From contig JAHLEZ010000006.1 in the NCBI GenBank assembly GCA_020726505.1, positions 1,736,001 to 1,800,000 on the forward strand: 64,000 nucleotides of DNA, given 5' to 3'. This document shows, in pieces, positions 1-10,699 of the stretch. The notes under the pieces were generated by a model. That model ran no database searches. It was not told the origin of the DNA and saw only the letters and a program-made list of their open reading frames with translations. The position numbers and the translations under genes are program-made. The DNA comes from Leptodontidium sp. MPI-SDFR-AT-0119 (Eukaryota > Ascomycota > Leotiomycetes > Helotiales > Leptodontidiaceae). Positions within the stretch are counted from its first letter, which is position 1; every line of letters begins with the position of its first letter.

Positions 1-821
1 TTTCGTCCAGAATCTAATGCGGAAACGACCAGAGATGGACGAGGTAGTCAATGTAGTCAAGAGACGCAAGACAGCTCGTGAGATGTGGAAGGAGGCCGAC
101 CAACTGCAAAAGCATCAGTCCACCATGAGGTAAGCGCCTGAATCGCAATTGAGCGCGTGTATTTACATTTTGCAGAAGACCTTCAGAATCTCCCGTTGAA
201 TATGGTCGCCTTACACCGATAGTCCATGATGAGGTAATGGCGATGCAATTTGACGGCGCTTGCAATGACCTCAACTACAGCCCGGAACCAAACCGAGAAA
301 TGACGTCTTCCGAAGTTAACCTCACAAAAATTCCACCACGCTTCACACCTACAAACTCACTATTCCAAACCTCACACCGAAGCCCACACCAAATCTCATC
401 CCAAGCCCCAAACGACAAAATGGCGACGCCCACAGAGCTCGAGCCAGACACCAAGCCAGCATCTCCCACCACCTCCACCGCTCGAGCAGTTCACTTCCCA
501 CAACGCGAGGAGAAGGATGTAGCAAGCGCATTCAAAGGCTTCGCAGCTCAGCAAAGAAGAAACGTTGGGTTCATCCACGCAGCCAGGGCTCGAAATGATC
601 CTGCTACCACCTCGCAAGCATTGAAGGAGTTCTCTACCAACTTCAAGCTCCCCACGCTAATTCCTAGCGATTTGGTCGAAATCCTCTCGAACAACCCGGA
701 GAAGCAGAAGGAGATGCAAGCCAAGGCCATAAAAGATGCGAAGGAATTTCGTGGTTTCGATCGCACTTCCGGATCTGGATCTGCAGCCACCAGAACTCTA
801 CCTTCCACCGATAGCAAGTAA
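1..821 (+). CDS. 3' part of an unidentified gene (5' truncated by window edge)
   Basis: The reading frame is open from base 2, runs through 129, is cut by a 46-bp intron (130-175, GTAAGC...TTGCAG) and continues in phase from 176 to the TAA at 819-821. The upstream piece is rich in K/R and E. The second part holds a low-complexity P/S/T stretch and then a well-ordered C-terminal block with the core FKLPTLIPSDLVEIL, followed by a charged helix. That block reminds me of the conserved C-terminal motif of fungal ataxin-2/Pbp1-type proteins (usually FKL.TPVP.DLVPILAKD), but this is a memory-based resemblance and the RNA-binding Lsm part would lie outside the window. The start codon is not in the window. 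A reading that starts at an internal ATG (237 or 420) is possible but ignores the clean upstream splice. Confidence 0.6.
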
Positions 822-1517
822 GGAGAGGAGATGAGGACACAACATGGCAAGGCAGGGAAAGAAGGCAACTCGACAGAATGGACAAAGACAACGCTCGAGC
901 AACACCGCCACCTCAGTCTCGATCTCAATGAATCAATACATGGAGAAATGGCGAACCTACTAGGGTTGGGGAGGGGAACCGGATTTTGTTGGAGTTAATA
1001 ACGCATCGCATGGCATACAGACGAGGAGTTTTTGCTTGGTTCATACATACTGCGCCGATCTAGGAAGATCATAGCATTGCATCACGAATTTTCGGACACC
1101 TCAGCTCAGCTCGGCAAAGCTACAACTTCGAGGTCGTGGCATGGATTTGCATAGCATAGCGGAGAGGCTGCTAGCATTGAGATTTCAAATGAAAGTCTCA
1201 TCACTTGCTTGTATTTCGCACTGTGCACCATGCGTGAGATCCCCACCTTTGCAAATAGGTAGGTAGGGTCAGCCAGTATGTGGGTAGATACCTCCAGCAG
1301 CTCGTCTCTCGCTCTGTTCCAAACCGAATAGTATGCTCCCCTGCCTTGTAACCTTGATGCCGTACGCCATGTTCCATGCTCCTCCCAATGCTATGCAATG
1401 TTGTTCCTGAATGCCTGCCTGCCTGCTGGTCTGTGTCTGTCTGGCTGGCTGGATGTACGCTCTCCTCCGTATGTTGATGCCACTCGTTGCTCTGAAGATC
1501 CCTGATCCCTTAACCTC
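822..1517. other. Intergenic, no gene seen
   Basis: This is the 3' flank shared by the preceding plus-strand gene and the convergent AP-2 sigma gene. It contains a short degenerate TGCC/CTGG tetranucleotide tract around 1411-1450. I see no supported ORF. Confidence 0.5.
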
Positions 1518-2380
1518 TCATTCCAACTTATCCAAATGCTCTAGCCTTGTCAAAACGACCTGTTTACTCGTCTCTTCAATCTCCCCAGCCAGGAAGACTT
1601 CATCGAGGATGGCGTAGACCTATGTTCACCAAGCATTAGCCTGATCCCCTCCAACCTGTCTCCTACCTCCCCCCCCCCCCCCCCCCCCCCCCCAATATCC
1701 GCTCTCCCATCCCAATCCACTACACCCCCCAGCAGACAGACGCACCTTATAAAAATTAAACACCAAATCCAGCTCACACACATTCCCAAAGAAAACTATC
1801 TAGCACCTCGACAAAGAAATGGATAGCCTCCAGGTACGCCAGCTCGTTATCGTTCGCGTCGACGCACACGCAGAAGAAGAGCCCCGCGTACCGCCGGTAC
1901 ACGATCTTGTTGTTGCGGAACTCGACGAAGTTGGATTGGTATTTCTGATCGCGCGGGGCGACCAGGCGGTGGACCTGGAAGAGGGGAGGTGTTAGAATGG
2001 AGAGAGGATGGGAAGAGAGGAGGGGAGGATGAAAGAGGAGGAGATGGGGGGTTGATATGGGGAGGAGGGAGTGAGAGAAGGAGGATGTACTTCGCCTTTT
2101 AGTTTTATTTTCTCTTCGTCGTTGTAGGGCGCGTACCATTTGGCGAGGCGGGTTTTACCTCTAGGGATGTCTGTTAGCTGTAACTCTCTTTATCTCTTCT
2201 TAATATCGTCCCCCAAGCCCAAATTCCATGTTTGTGTGTTGTGTATTAAAGTCTTGAGCTGGAAGCTGGAGCTATGGACATTCCGGATCGCGGGGACTTG
2301 GAGAGTTTGGAGATGGGAGTGGGTATGGGAGGATTAGACACGTACTGCCGGTTCTGAATTAATATGAATGAGAGGACCAT
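1518..2380 (-). CDS. APS2: AP-2 adaptor complex sigma subunit, with a 1-base frame break
   Basis: This is the small sigma chain of the clathrin adaptor AP-2, which forms part of the core that binds dileucine cargo signals at the plasma membrane. Four exons on the minus strand: 2380-2346, 2160-2091, 1974-1746 and 1619-1518. The product begins [20 protein letters not shown], contains [19 protein letters not shown], and ends [11 protein letters not shown]. These are near-identical to the family, which is about 143 residues long. Exon 3 is 229 nt where 228 is needed. The extra base is in a T run (minus strand, near 1790), so [11 protein letters not shown] is read as [12 protein letters not shown]. 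Removing one T restores a 144-residue protein. I think this is an assembly error because selection on the rest is perfect, but a real frameshift cannot be excluded. The last intron carries a 25-base homopolymer. The gene is divergent from a homeodomain-like gene. Confidence 0.95.
1669..1693. repeat. 25-base poly-C tract (poly-G in the AP-2 sigma intron)
   Basis: An uninterrupted run of C from 1669 to 1693. It lies within the last intron of the AP-2 sigma gene, so the pre-mRNA would carry G25. Confidence 0.95.
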
Positions 2381-2539
2381 CTTCGAATATGGCGCTCTGG
2401 GTGCTGGTTTGGTGTTTGATAGCTGGGAGCCGTGACGAGGGGTGTTCGTCGTGGTGAGATGGAGAGGAGGTTGAATATTACGGCGAGCAGGAAAGACCTG
2501 GATAGCAAAACACTTACCGAGGATCTAGGGGTCGATGCA

Positions 2540-3378
2540 ATGGCATCACGGGTTCTCGTGTCTGGGGTTCCACAGATTTCATCATCTCGTCGCGTCACCA
2601 CACATCAAGCTTTTGGATATGTACTTGCGGAAATGCCCTCCTCGTTCACGCCCGAGCAATTGGTCGTTGTGGAGAGTGAGTATGTGAAATATATGCGTTA
2701 CCATGATCCTTCGGAGCCGGCGGATAAAAACCAGGTGAGGCGTATTACCATACTGTGTTATGCTGTTGGGCCGATGGTTAGTATATCTTCATTTTTGTGT
2801 CTCGATCGACTGGGTTTGGGCGAGGGATATTTCGGGGGTTAATCGGCTTGAATTGGTGTGGATGAATGGTGCGGCTTGATAATGTAGTTCCATCCTACTG
2901 CTGTTGGAAAGTATGTCTACCTTGTTTACTCCAGACGCAGCTTTCTCTTTAGAATCATAAATCCCAAATCTCTATTTACTTCTCCTCTAATAACCCTACC
3001 AGATACTTCGCCAATCGCACCGTAGCTGAATCCGGTCGTCCACGCGCAACTCCCAAAACCCCCATCAACTCTCCCTCCTCCACGACAGTTTCATTGAACA
3101 CCCGTACCCCTTTCCTGGGGAGACCATCCTACTAGCCCACTCTTCGGGGCTGGAGTTGAAGTACGTGAAGCAGTGGTTTGGTGATGAGAGGAAGAAGGTC
3201 GATGCGAGAGGCGAGACCTTGTATACTTATAACGGGGGCCGCGGATTCGAATGCCGCGTTGAGGTTGGCGAGGCTGTATAAGAAGGATCCGGAGTTTACG
3301 GTTGGGGGGTTGGTGGAGGGGAGAAACCATGGTGTTACGGGAGATGGAGAGAGGGTGTATGTTGTTTCGAGTGTGTGA
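2540..3378 (+). CDS. Homeodomain-like protein, reading frame interrupted
   Basis: The gene diverges from AP-2 sigma. A first coding part (ATG at 2540, or upstream in the same frame) ends at a donor after KNQ near 2735. A mini-exon FHPTAVGK (about 2887-2909) and an exon opening YFANRTVAESGRPRATPKTP follow after clean GT...AG junctions. The next stretch reads HQLSLLHDSFIEHPYPF and SGLELKYVKQWFGDERKK, the helix 1 and helix 2-3 pattern of a homeodomain with the W-F-x-x-x-R recognition helix, but one frame away. The switch is at a C5 run (AAAACCCCCAT) where one more C would join the two frames. A third shift is needed to reach the downstream frame that ends at 3378, so the C-terminus is uncertain. 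Family role: sequence-specific DNA binding in the nucleus. It could be a decayed gene or a sound gene with indel errors. Confidence 0.45.
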
Positions 3379-3656
3379 AATATGTATGATTTCGCTGTAC
3401 TTTAACAGTTTTTTTTTATTATATTTTATTTGTACAAAGAATGCTTTCAGGCATACACATGATAGTCTTTGCCCATTTAATCTTGCTCAAGGCTCTAGAA
3501 ACCGAACATGGGATTTGATGGTGATATCTCCCCAAGAAATTTCAAGCCCAGTCACTATATGTCTTAAAAGCAGCAACAAATTGGAATTCGGAAGCGTCTG
3601 TACTACAATCTACTTCGCCTTCTACTCATATACCCCCGAAATCACCCATCGCCCAT

Positions 3657-4912
3657 CTAAAGCAACCCCTCCAAAACTTTCGCAGTGTCAACAACACTCG
3701 TCTCAAAATCAATATACTTCAACCCCGTGACCCTCTCCGCCTTTACCCCAGTAACCCTCAAATTCCCCTCCGGATACTCCAGCACTCCAATCCTCCCCGT
3801 CTTCTCATCATACCCTTGATACCCCTTCCCCGGTTCTCCCACTGGAATCCTCTCTCCAATACTCGTCCCCTTATACTTCACCCTCAAAATATCCGCCGCT
3901 GCTTGCGGCGGTCCATACCCCTGAACAGCACAGAATCTCTCGCCATCTGCCTCGGTGGGGTGTTCATAAGCCCACGCATGCAAAAAAGCGACGTCTCGCA
4001 CGTCGACGAAACCACCGCTGCCGATGGGAGGTCCCACGGTCTTGGAGGCGCCGGAGAAGATGTCGAAGAGGGGCTTGAGGGTCTCGTTTAGTTGGGAGCC
4101 AGAGGAGGGGAGGTAGATTGGAGGACCGATTACGACCGAGGGGTTAATAGTTGAGAGGGAGAATTTGGGCTGTGGGATGAAGTGTTAATTTTGATAATCT
4201 TCTTCGTTAAGTCATAGTTAATGTGAGGGAGTTAAGACGTACTTTATGCTCATCCCTCCACCTCCAAACCGCCCTGTCAGCTGCCGTCTTACTCGCGCTG
4301 TATAATATCCCTGGAGGAGTCACGAGACCCTGCTCTTTATCAGCTTCCGCTCTGTCCAGAGCGAAGCTAGCGAAATCGGATTCGGTGAAGGTGTAAGGGC
4401 TGGATTTGTTGGCGTCATAAATAGCTGCTGCGGATGATGTGATGACTACGGATGAGAGTTGAGGGCCGGCTTTCAAGGCCGAGTCGAGGATTACTTCACT
4501 GCCTCGTATGGCGGGGGTGATGAAGTGTGAGAAATCCGTTAGGGAGAAGTTGATGGGTGATGCGGTGTGGAATATACCGTCGACATCTGGTGAGCGGGTT
4601 AGCTTGTATGTTCTTGCTTTTCTTGTGGCGTTTTGGAGGGGTCTGGGGTTTCGGTCTCAACAAGTGGGGAATACCTTTCGCGGCTTCGTCGAAAGCGCCA
4701 TCGATTGTCATGTCAGGGACCTCATAGATCTTTACTCGCTCGCTGTACAGTGCATATGGTCCTTTGAGAAGTGGCTCGGCGGAAGACGCACGTCGTGTTG
4801 TACCTCTGAGACTGTAGCCTTTGGAGAGGAGGTGCAGACCGAGGACACTGGCAATGTAACCATTGATTCCTGTGACGAGGACGGTCTTGCCGTTACTCTC
4901 TGGAATAGACAT
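3657..4912 (-). CDS. Extended SDR / GRE2-like NAD(P)-dependent reductase
   Basis: Three exons: 4912-4675, 4586-4243 and 4169-3657; the spliced length is 1095 nt, giving 364 residues. The N-terminus has the Rossmann motif in GKTVLVTGINGYIASVLG (G-x-x-G-x-x-A). The active-site region has the SSAAAIYD strand with the family serine/threonine position and the YSASK motif (Y-x-x-x-K). The family is the dihydroflavonol reductase / ketoreductase-like extended SDRs, including yeast methylglyoxal reductase Gre2, which reduce aldehydes and ketones with NADPH in the cytosol. The real substrate cannot be read from sequence. Both introns (88 and 73 bp) have GT...AG ends and all phases close. The downstream neighbour converges from the left. 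Cinnamoyl-CoA reductase-like annotation would be equally defensible at the family level. Confidence 0.9.
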
Positions 4913-6740
4913 ATTTGTTGTTTGGTATCCAATTATAGAAGAAGGGAAAAGATAGACTGCCGAAAATGGTCTGAGGTATGCTTTATTAAGAGTGGGAGAA
5001 TTAGCTTGGAAATGGACGAATCGAAAAAGCGCAGCGCAAAAGCAACTTCAATCAAATGAAGGGAGACAAACTTTTATATTCTTCAGCACTTCCAGAGTAT
5101 ATGGCAATTCGCAATTCGGAATCTTATTCACCACATCCTCTCAACAGCGGAGTTAACGGTAAAGAGAAAGGGAGAATGACGAACTTGCTTCTGCAAGGAA
5201 ACTGTAGATCCGATCGATTTCTAAGCATCAAGCATGATACCTTACCTCGACGCATCAAGCACATAGAAAAGAGTTACGGATTAGTAAACAGCGTTGGCTG
5301 GGATAGGAAATTCTGGGTTGTTCGGGTTTGCGATTCGCCTTTGGATGGATGTGTGGATGATGTATGGTTGGAGTTGGCTCGGCAAGAGAGGAAGAGGCTT
5401 GGCTGGTTTGGGTTACCGTACTAAGTGGCGTGGATGGATGTTTACTAATCAGGGAATTCTTAGGAATGATGAAGTTGATGACCTAGAAAGGGAATTTGAA
5501 AATAATATCTAGCGCTTTCCTAAGATAGGGTTTAGGGTGCTGAAAAATTCGAATTAGGAGTCGAGATTCGAGATTTTAGTGCTGGATCACATGTGATGCA
5601 CGTGAGGGTTTTGCGAGCGTAAAAATGTGACTTCTTGCACCTGGGAATAGGAAGATCTTCGAGATACATGGCTAGTTAGGAGAGAGCAGCACCTTTCAAT
5701 AAAAGCAAGACCTTCTGTAGTTGCTGGAGTGCCCGTTCTTATGGATTCGGGAGCGGCACTCGCTGTTATGCGTGCTGGTGCAGCCAACCCCCCAGAAGTA
5801 TCTGGACTCCTTCTGTAAACAAATTAACGATAAGCCAGCTGTGTGCTGGATCTGAAACTCTTGATTAGATTATCCCTCAGTTGGAAATATTTCAAAAGAA
5901 TTCAAAATCAAGACTGTTGTTTAGGGTGTTGGCAGCTAAGCGAGATTGATTGTTTTGGTACTCCTCTTCCTCCTCAAATAGCCATGGGTAACTCAAAAAC
6001 GGGGATGGTATTGTTTACATATATAACCTTGAGAAGTTTATACCTTGGGGATAATCTGATAGAGTCTCGGGCCATTGGTGTCAGAGTGGAGAGGTTTTAA
6101 GACTGGGGCAGTAACAGAATCTCCTCCTTTGATACGAGCTAGACTGGCAGACTCAACTCAACCGAGGCCTCCGAAAGGTCTAAAATAGGACTAATAATGT
6201 CAACTGAGGACTGGAACTTAATCTGAGCTCGCTCAATCGATAAATTTCAACTCCACATCACCTCTTCTTGGGAAGTGTTGAGTTCGGTCTGGACTGTCGA
6301 GTGAATGGCTATGGAAATGTCTACAAGTTCAATGAGACCTCTGGAAACCCCCAATTCATTCAAGAATTACTCATAGATATTCATTCACCTAAATGAATGG
6401 CTTTCGGCATGTGCTGGCTCGACCTTTCTAGTTCCCGAAGGTTGTTTATATTCACGTGACTGGAGATATATTTCTAGATTGGCAGAGAAGCCTCTAGATT
6501 CTCACTATTGAGTCACCCAAAGCACTCTAAGAGAGGCTAGCTCTACCTGAAAATATTCCCCATGCTAGTCTCCTTTATTCTACCCCTGTCGGCGGTAGGT
6601 TTGCCCTGCCCGAGGGTCATCTGAAGAGCACCCCGAGATCACTTCCTCCAATCAAGCAAGGTTGGAGCGGCCGCAGAGACAGTTCGCAGTCAGATTAAGC
6701 TCAAATACGCTAGACTAGCGCGGTGATCCCGAACTGCAGA
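4913..6740. other. Intergenic, no supported gene
   Basis: Several short ORFs exist, but none has introns, composition or motifs that convince me. A frame on the minus strand around 5700-5800 (reading SGGLAAPARITASAAPES) followed by a GTGCTG junction could be a small exon, but nothing joins it. Confidence 0.4.
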
Positions 6741-6756
6741 GTTCTTGCTCCACATC

Positions 6757-6764
6757 TATAAATA
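6757..6764 (+). promoter_or_regulatory. TATA box upstream of the candidate non-coding transcript
   Basis: TATAAATA followed by a C/T-rich tract and CAAC/TCAAAC motifs at 6765-6830, the usual arrangement of strong fungal core promoters. No protein ORF follows in the next kilobases. Confidence 0.45.
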
Positions 6765-6953
6765 TCCCCTTCCTTCCCCCTTCACTGGTCTCCCTCCCGC
6801 AACCTCAAACTCCTCAACCTCACCCCCAACCTTGTATCATAAGAAACACCGTTGGACAGGCATCCTAAAGCATTACAAGTCAAGGTATGTACTGTATCAA
6901 TTGAGCCTCCTCTATCCCCTCTCCTATCATGATCTCACTTCATGATGATCAAC

Positions 6954-6987
6954 ACGCGCCAATCGCGTCAAGACGCGATTGGCGCGT
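6954..6987. repeat. Perfect 34-bp palindrome (16-bp arms, AA centre)
   Basis: Left arm ACGCGCCAATCGCGTC (6954-6969), two bases AA, then its exact reverse complement (6972-6987). It contains CCAAT/ATTGG in opposite orientation and ACGCG motifs. It lies about 190 bp downstream of the TATA box at 6757. It could be a dimeric protein site or an RNA hairpin. Confidence 0.9.
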
Positions 6988-7529
6988 ATGTTGGCTCCCA
7001 CCACACTACCATCACTACCTTGTTCAATTGAGCAAATAAACACTCTTCTGTACCTTCAATTGAGGTACTACTCTTCAGTTGACGACCTCGCCCTCCTTCC
7101 ACCTTCTTCATTCTCATCCCCTTTCACCTGCCCTTTCGGTCTTGGTTCATAGCCCCCATCTCAACAACAGATGATGCGATACCCTTGACTCTCATACTGA
7201 TCATCATTTCTCTACAGTCTACAGTCTAGAGCTACTTTCCCAAACGCCCTTCGCACACCTCTCTCAGGGGTCCAAACAAAACAATCAATCGCGAATACCG
7301 ACATGGGATCTCAACGCGTCAACTTGGAAACACAACACAAACTCAAATGCTCTCTCATCCTCCACGAGACAAGGCACTGCCCATCTTCCACCTGAGAAAC
7401 TCTTCCTCTCAGTCCTCCTCCACCCCTCAGGTCAAGCTTGGTACGCTCGCGCTCGACTGCAATTTGGTGACATCACAAACCCCACCATCCCCAACAACGT
7501 GACTTGACTTCTTCATGCTTCTGAGGCAG

Positions 7530-8300
7530 CAAACATCCTCCTCCTCTGGATACTCTAAATTAGATCCCTCTCACGTCATAGCTATCATATGATTAGATCT
7601 TATGTAGGTCTTCTGCTTTCACCTTCGCGCTTTGAGACATCATCTGACATATTCTCAGATCAAAATTCATCCTTCAACAGATATTCTTACATCTCTCCAT
7701 CCATAACCAAGCTTGTACAAGCGATAGATGTCAGATGAATTGATGATATGTAAGTCTTCTCACTCCCTTTCCACCCCCAGACGTGCCTAACATTAATTCA
7801 GATCAACACATCTTTCATGAGGTACTTCAACATCTCTACATCCGTGATTGAAAGCATATATGAGTGCCTTCACATGTAGGCCTCTCTTCTGCTTCTTGCC
7901 TTGAATTCACTTCTAACACTTTCTCGGTCTTCAAGTCCCTCAAACGGTGCTCCGTCCCCTCCACATTCTTGACTTCAAGCTCAAGCAGTGATGAAGTTTC
8001 AGATGACTTGTTACATGTAAGCCTTCCTTGTCTCCTTACTACAACGAGCATATTATAACAAGATTCCAGATCAAACGTCTCCCGTCGGATGGTTCATCTC
8101 CGCATCCACGTCTCCAAGCTCATGAAGTGATACAAACTCAGATGCTCCGGTGACATGTATGCCTTCCCAGCTATGATACATTGATTCAGTGACTGACCGA
8201 AATTCAGATGAAAATTTCTTCAATAATATTCTCAATGTCGTTATCCGACGTCTAGTTCTTCTGCTAAGACATTTCTCGTCTCATGTCCTGAAGAACTTCC
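7530..8300 (+). repeat. Diverged tandem array of about 140-bp exon/intron units
   Basis: The sequence ACATGTAAGYCTTC, or a close variant, recurs at about 7602, 7748, 7874, 8014 and 8155 (spacing 146, 126, 140, 141). It marks a donor site each time. The sequence CAGATCAA, or a close variant, recurs at the acceptor end (7656, 7799, 8067, and CAGATGAA at 8205). Between them each exon repeats a weak pattern with CATCTC..CATCC, CAAGCT and TCAGATG. Exons are 91 (7659-7749), 74 (7802-7875), 80 (7936-8015) and 87 nt (8070-8156), so the frame is not kept. Confidence 0.6.
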
Positions 8301-9662
8301 ACATCTCCCCAACACTATCGCCATGGTACCGAGAATCATCATCTGTCAGCAGAATCTCTCGAAGACGGCGACATCGTTTGCAGACCAGAATGAGACTTCA
8401 ATGTACCCATCTGCAAACTCTTCCCCTTCGATAGTATTTACTAACTTCAGCAGTCTCATCCTGTGTCATGCTATCCATGCACACCCTCTTGCTCGTTTAG
8501 CGACATCTCATTGTCAACGTCAGACTCTGAGCCTCCTGTCAGCACCCACACCACAACACTCTGGATTCCCTGAAATCTTTCGGACTTTGGTTATGATTAG
8601 GTGAGGGGCTGGCCACCCCTCATTCAATTGTATCTGAGGCAAGATTGATGGATGGAATAAAGGAGCCGGGATCTAGAGAACGAACAACATCTATCTTCTC
8701 TCCTAGGTGCCTGATTTAAAGCCCACTTCGCACACCAACACTCAGCATGCTACTCAGTCCAACAGAGTGTGCATTGCTTCCCTTCGACGTCCTTTTCCAT
8801 GGCATGCTATCGACTGCTCACAGAGCTCGGAAAGCCCAGCTGCCCTTCATCAGATGTGGAGAATCGACATGAGAATACCCTCTCAGAACGTTCATTCGCA
8901 ATCCTTGCCATCACCTTCAACTTCACCATGCTTCCATCACATCGAACAATTGCGGATGTGGTGATGAACGGAGCGCTGCCACTTCAGACAAAGAACGGCG
9001 GCGCAAATCTCTAAGCTGGTGTTTCGAGGCGGGACTTGCTCAACATCGGTATTCCAGGACTTGTTGATGCGAAGTTGTGCAACATGGATGCGCATTCTCT
9101 TGGGGTGCTGCAGGTGTTATTTGTCCAGTTGGACATTTGGTAAGTCCCCTTTCAAACCCCTCTCCAGCTTTGCAGAAACATCAACTAACTTAACTCCTCA
9201 AGTCCATGGTCAGATTTCCAGGTTGCGACTGTTGTGTTCTGCGTTTGTGAGTGTGTTTGTTTCCATGCGGGCGTGGTGTGGCTGGGGGTGCTGGCGCCAG
9301 GTGAGTGAGGTCGGAACACATCCATTTGCTGACGGTCGAGGATTCCTCGCCAAGAGTTAGGGAGTCATTAGAAGCCTTAGCTTTGATCGAAGATGAACTC
9401 AAGGTTTGTCTGATAGTCCGTTGTTGCGATCTGTTGTTCCAGAGAGGGATGAGCAACTCCATGGCGAATCAACTCGTAGGACCCTACTTGTCGTTTCATC
9501 ACGGAGGTTCGTGAGACACAGGTACTATGCAAGGACCATGGGAAAAGCACCCGTTCGTCACCGAAAGAGAGAAGGGTAAGTCATTCACTTCCCCCCGTAC
9601 GATTTTCAGAGAGATCAGGGCTAACTGGATAAGATCTCTGTTGGCTCAGAGCCGGAGCGCAA

Positions 9663-9794
9663 GAGGTGCCCCAAACGGCCTCTTGTGTCTCGTCCCGTTG
9701 GAGAGCAGGAGGTGCCCCAAACGGCCTTCTGCATCTCGTCCGCTATGAGGACAGGAGGTGCCTCAAACGGCCTCCTGTACCCGTCCGCTATGCC
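9663..9794. repeat. 46-bp direct tandem repeat, about 2.8 copies
   Basis: Copies begin at 9663, 9709 and 9755, each starting GAGGTGCCYCAAACGGCC and followed by a diverging CTCGTCC segment. Period 46 bp. Confidence 0.9.
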
Positions 9795-10699
9795 TTTCCC
9801 ATGGGCACTCCTTGCATAAACCTGTGTGTAACGAATCTCGCCTAATTTGGTGGCAGCAGTGACAGTGACGGACGTTTCGGCTTCCAGACGCACTGAAGTC
9901 GGAGTACTCTCCTCAAGCTTGCTTTCTTTCAACGTGCCTTCAACTCGTTTGTACCTAAGGGAGGTCTTTTCACTGCCGCCTTCCCCGGGGAGAGTTGTCG
10001 TTACTGAGATTGAGAGGGAGGGTACAAAGCTTCTTTTGCGGGCTGGTGCATCCTTGTGTTTCTAGAGGTTCACTCCAATGCTGCGACTCGGAGCTCTTGA
10101 AGTTCCACCTTCTTGGGCGGCGTCGGTGCCGTGGTTTGTTCCTGGGGAGGTGACACAGAGGTGTACTTCGATCATTGTGACGGTTCTCTTTTGGCGTCTT
10201 TGCGCCATGTTTACATCAGCTCATGAGCCTTCGTCTAAACCACGTTGGTTCCTCTGGGTGTGATGGTAATCGAGGAAGCACTTCGGTGTGGAGGTTACAA
10301 TACTGAGGACGCATCCTTCTCTTCGGAGTTGGATGTCGAGGTAGATAGATGTGGCAGAACTTGACGTTTGATGAGTTGTTCGGACGGGACGCCGTTGCTG
10401 AGGCTCTGATACTGATGGGGAAGAAGCTCTTTTTCGAGGTGAGTTTTCCTCTTCCTGACTGCATTTGGTATGTGTTCCTTCCGGGCGAGCCTGGTTGTCT
10501 GGCGGGTGGTGGTGGTGTGGTGTGGTGTGTTGTTTTGTGTTGTAGGTGGTTATGCTTTGTTTTAACTGTGTGTAAGGGATCGACCTGGAACAAATGGAAA
10601 ACATTATGGGCACTCTGTTTCTGTCATTGCTTGTAAAAATCATTGAAATTTTTGATTATTGACGTGACTTGACCACCTACTCCCAGCATCCAGGTTGCA

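Noticed and set aside
5056..5424. 122-codon ORF just upstream of the GRE2-like gene
   Set aside because: Overlaps the probable promoter region and has no protein-like pattern.
7530..8300. Regular repeat spacing like a CRISPR array
   Set aside because: Eukaryotic genome, diverged repeats, unit length about 140 bp, and the repeated parts are splice signals.
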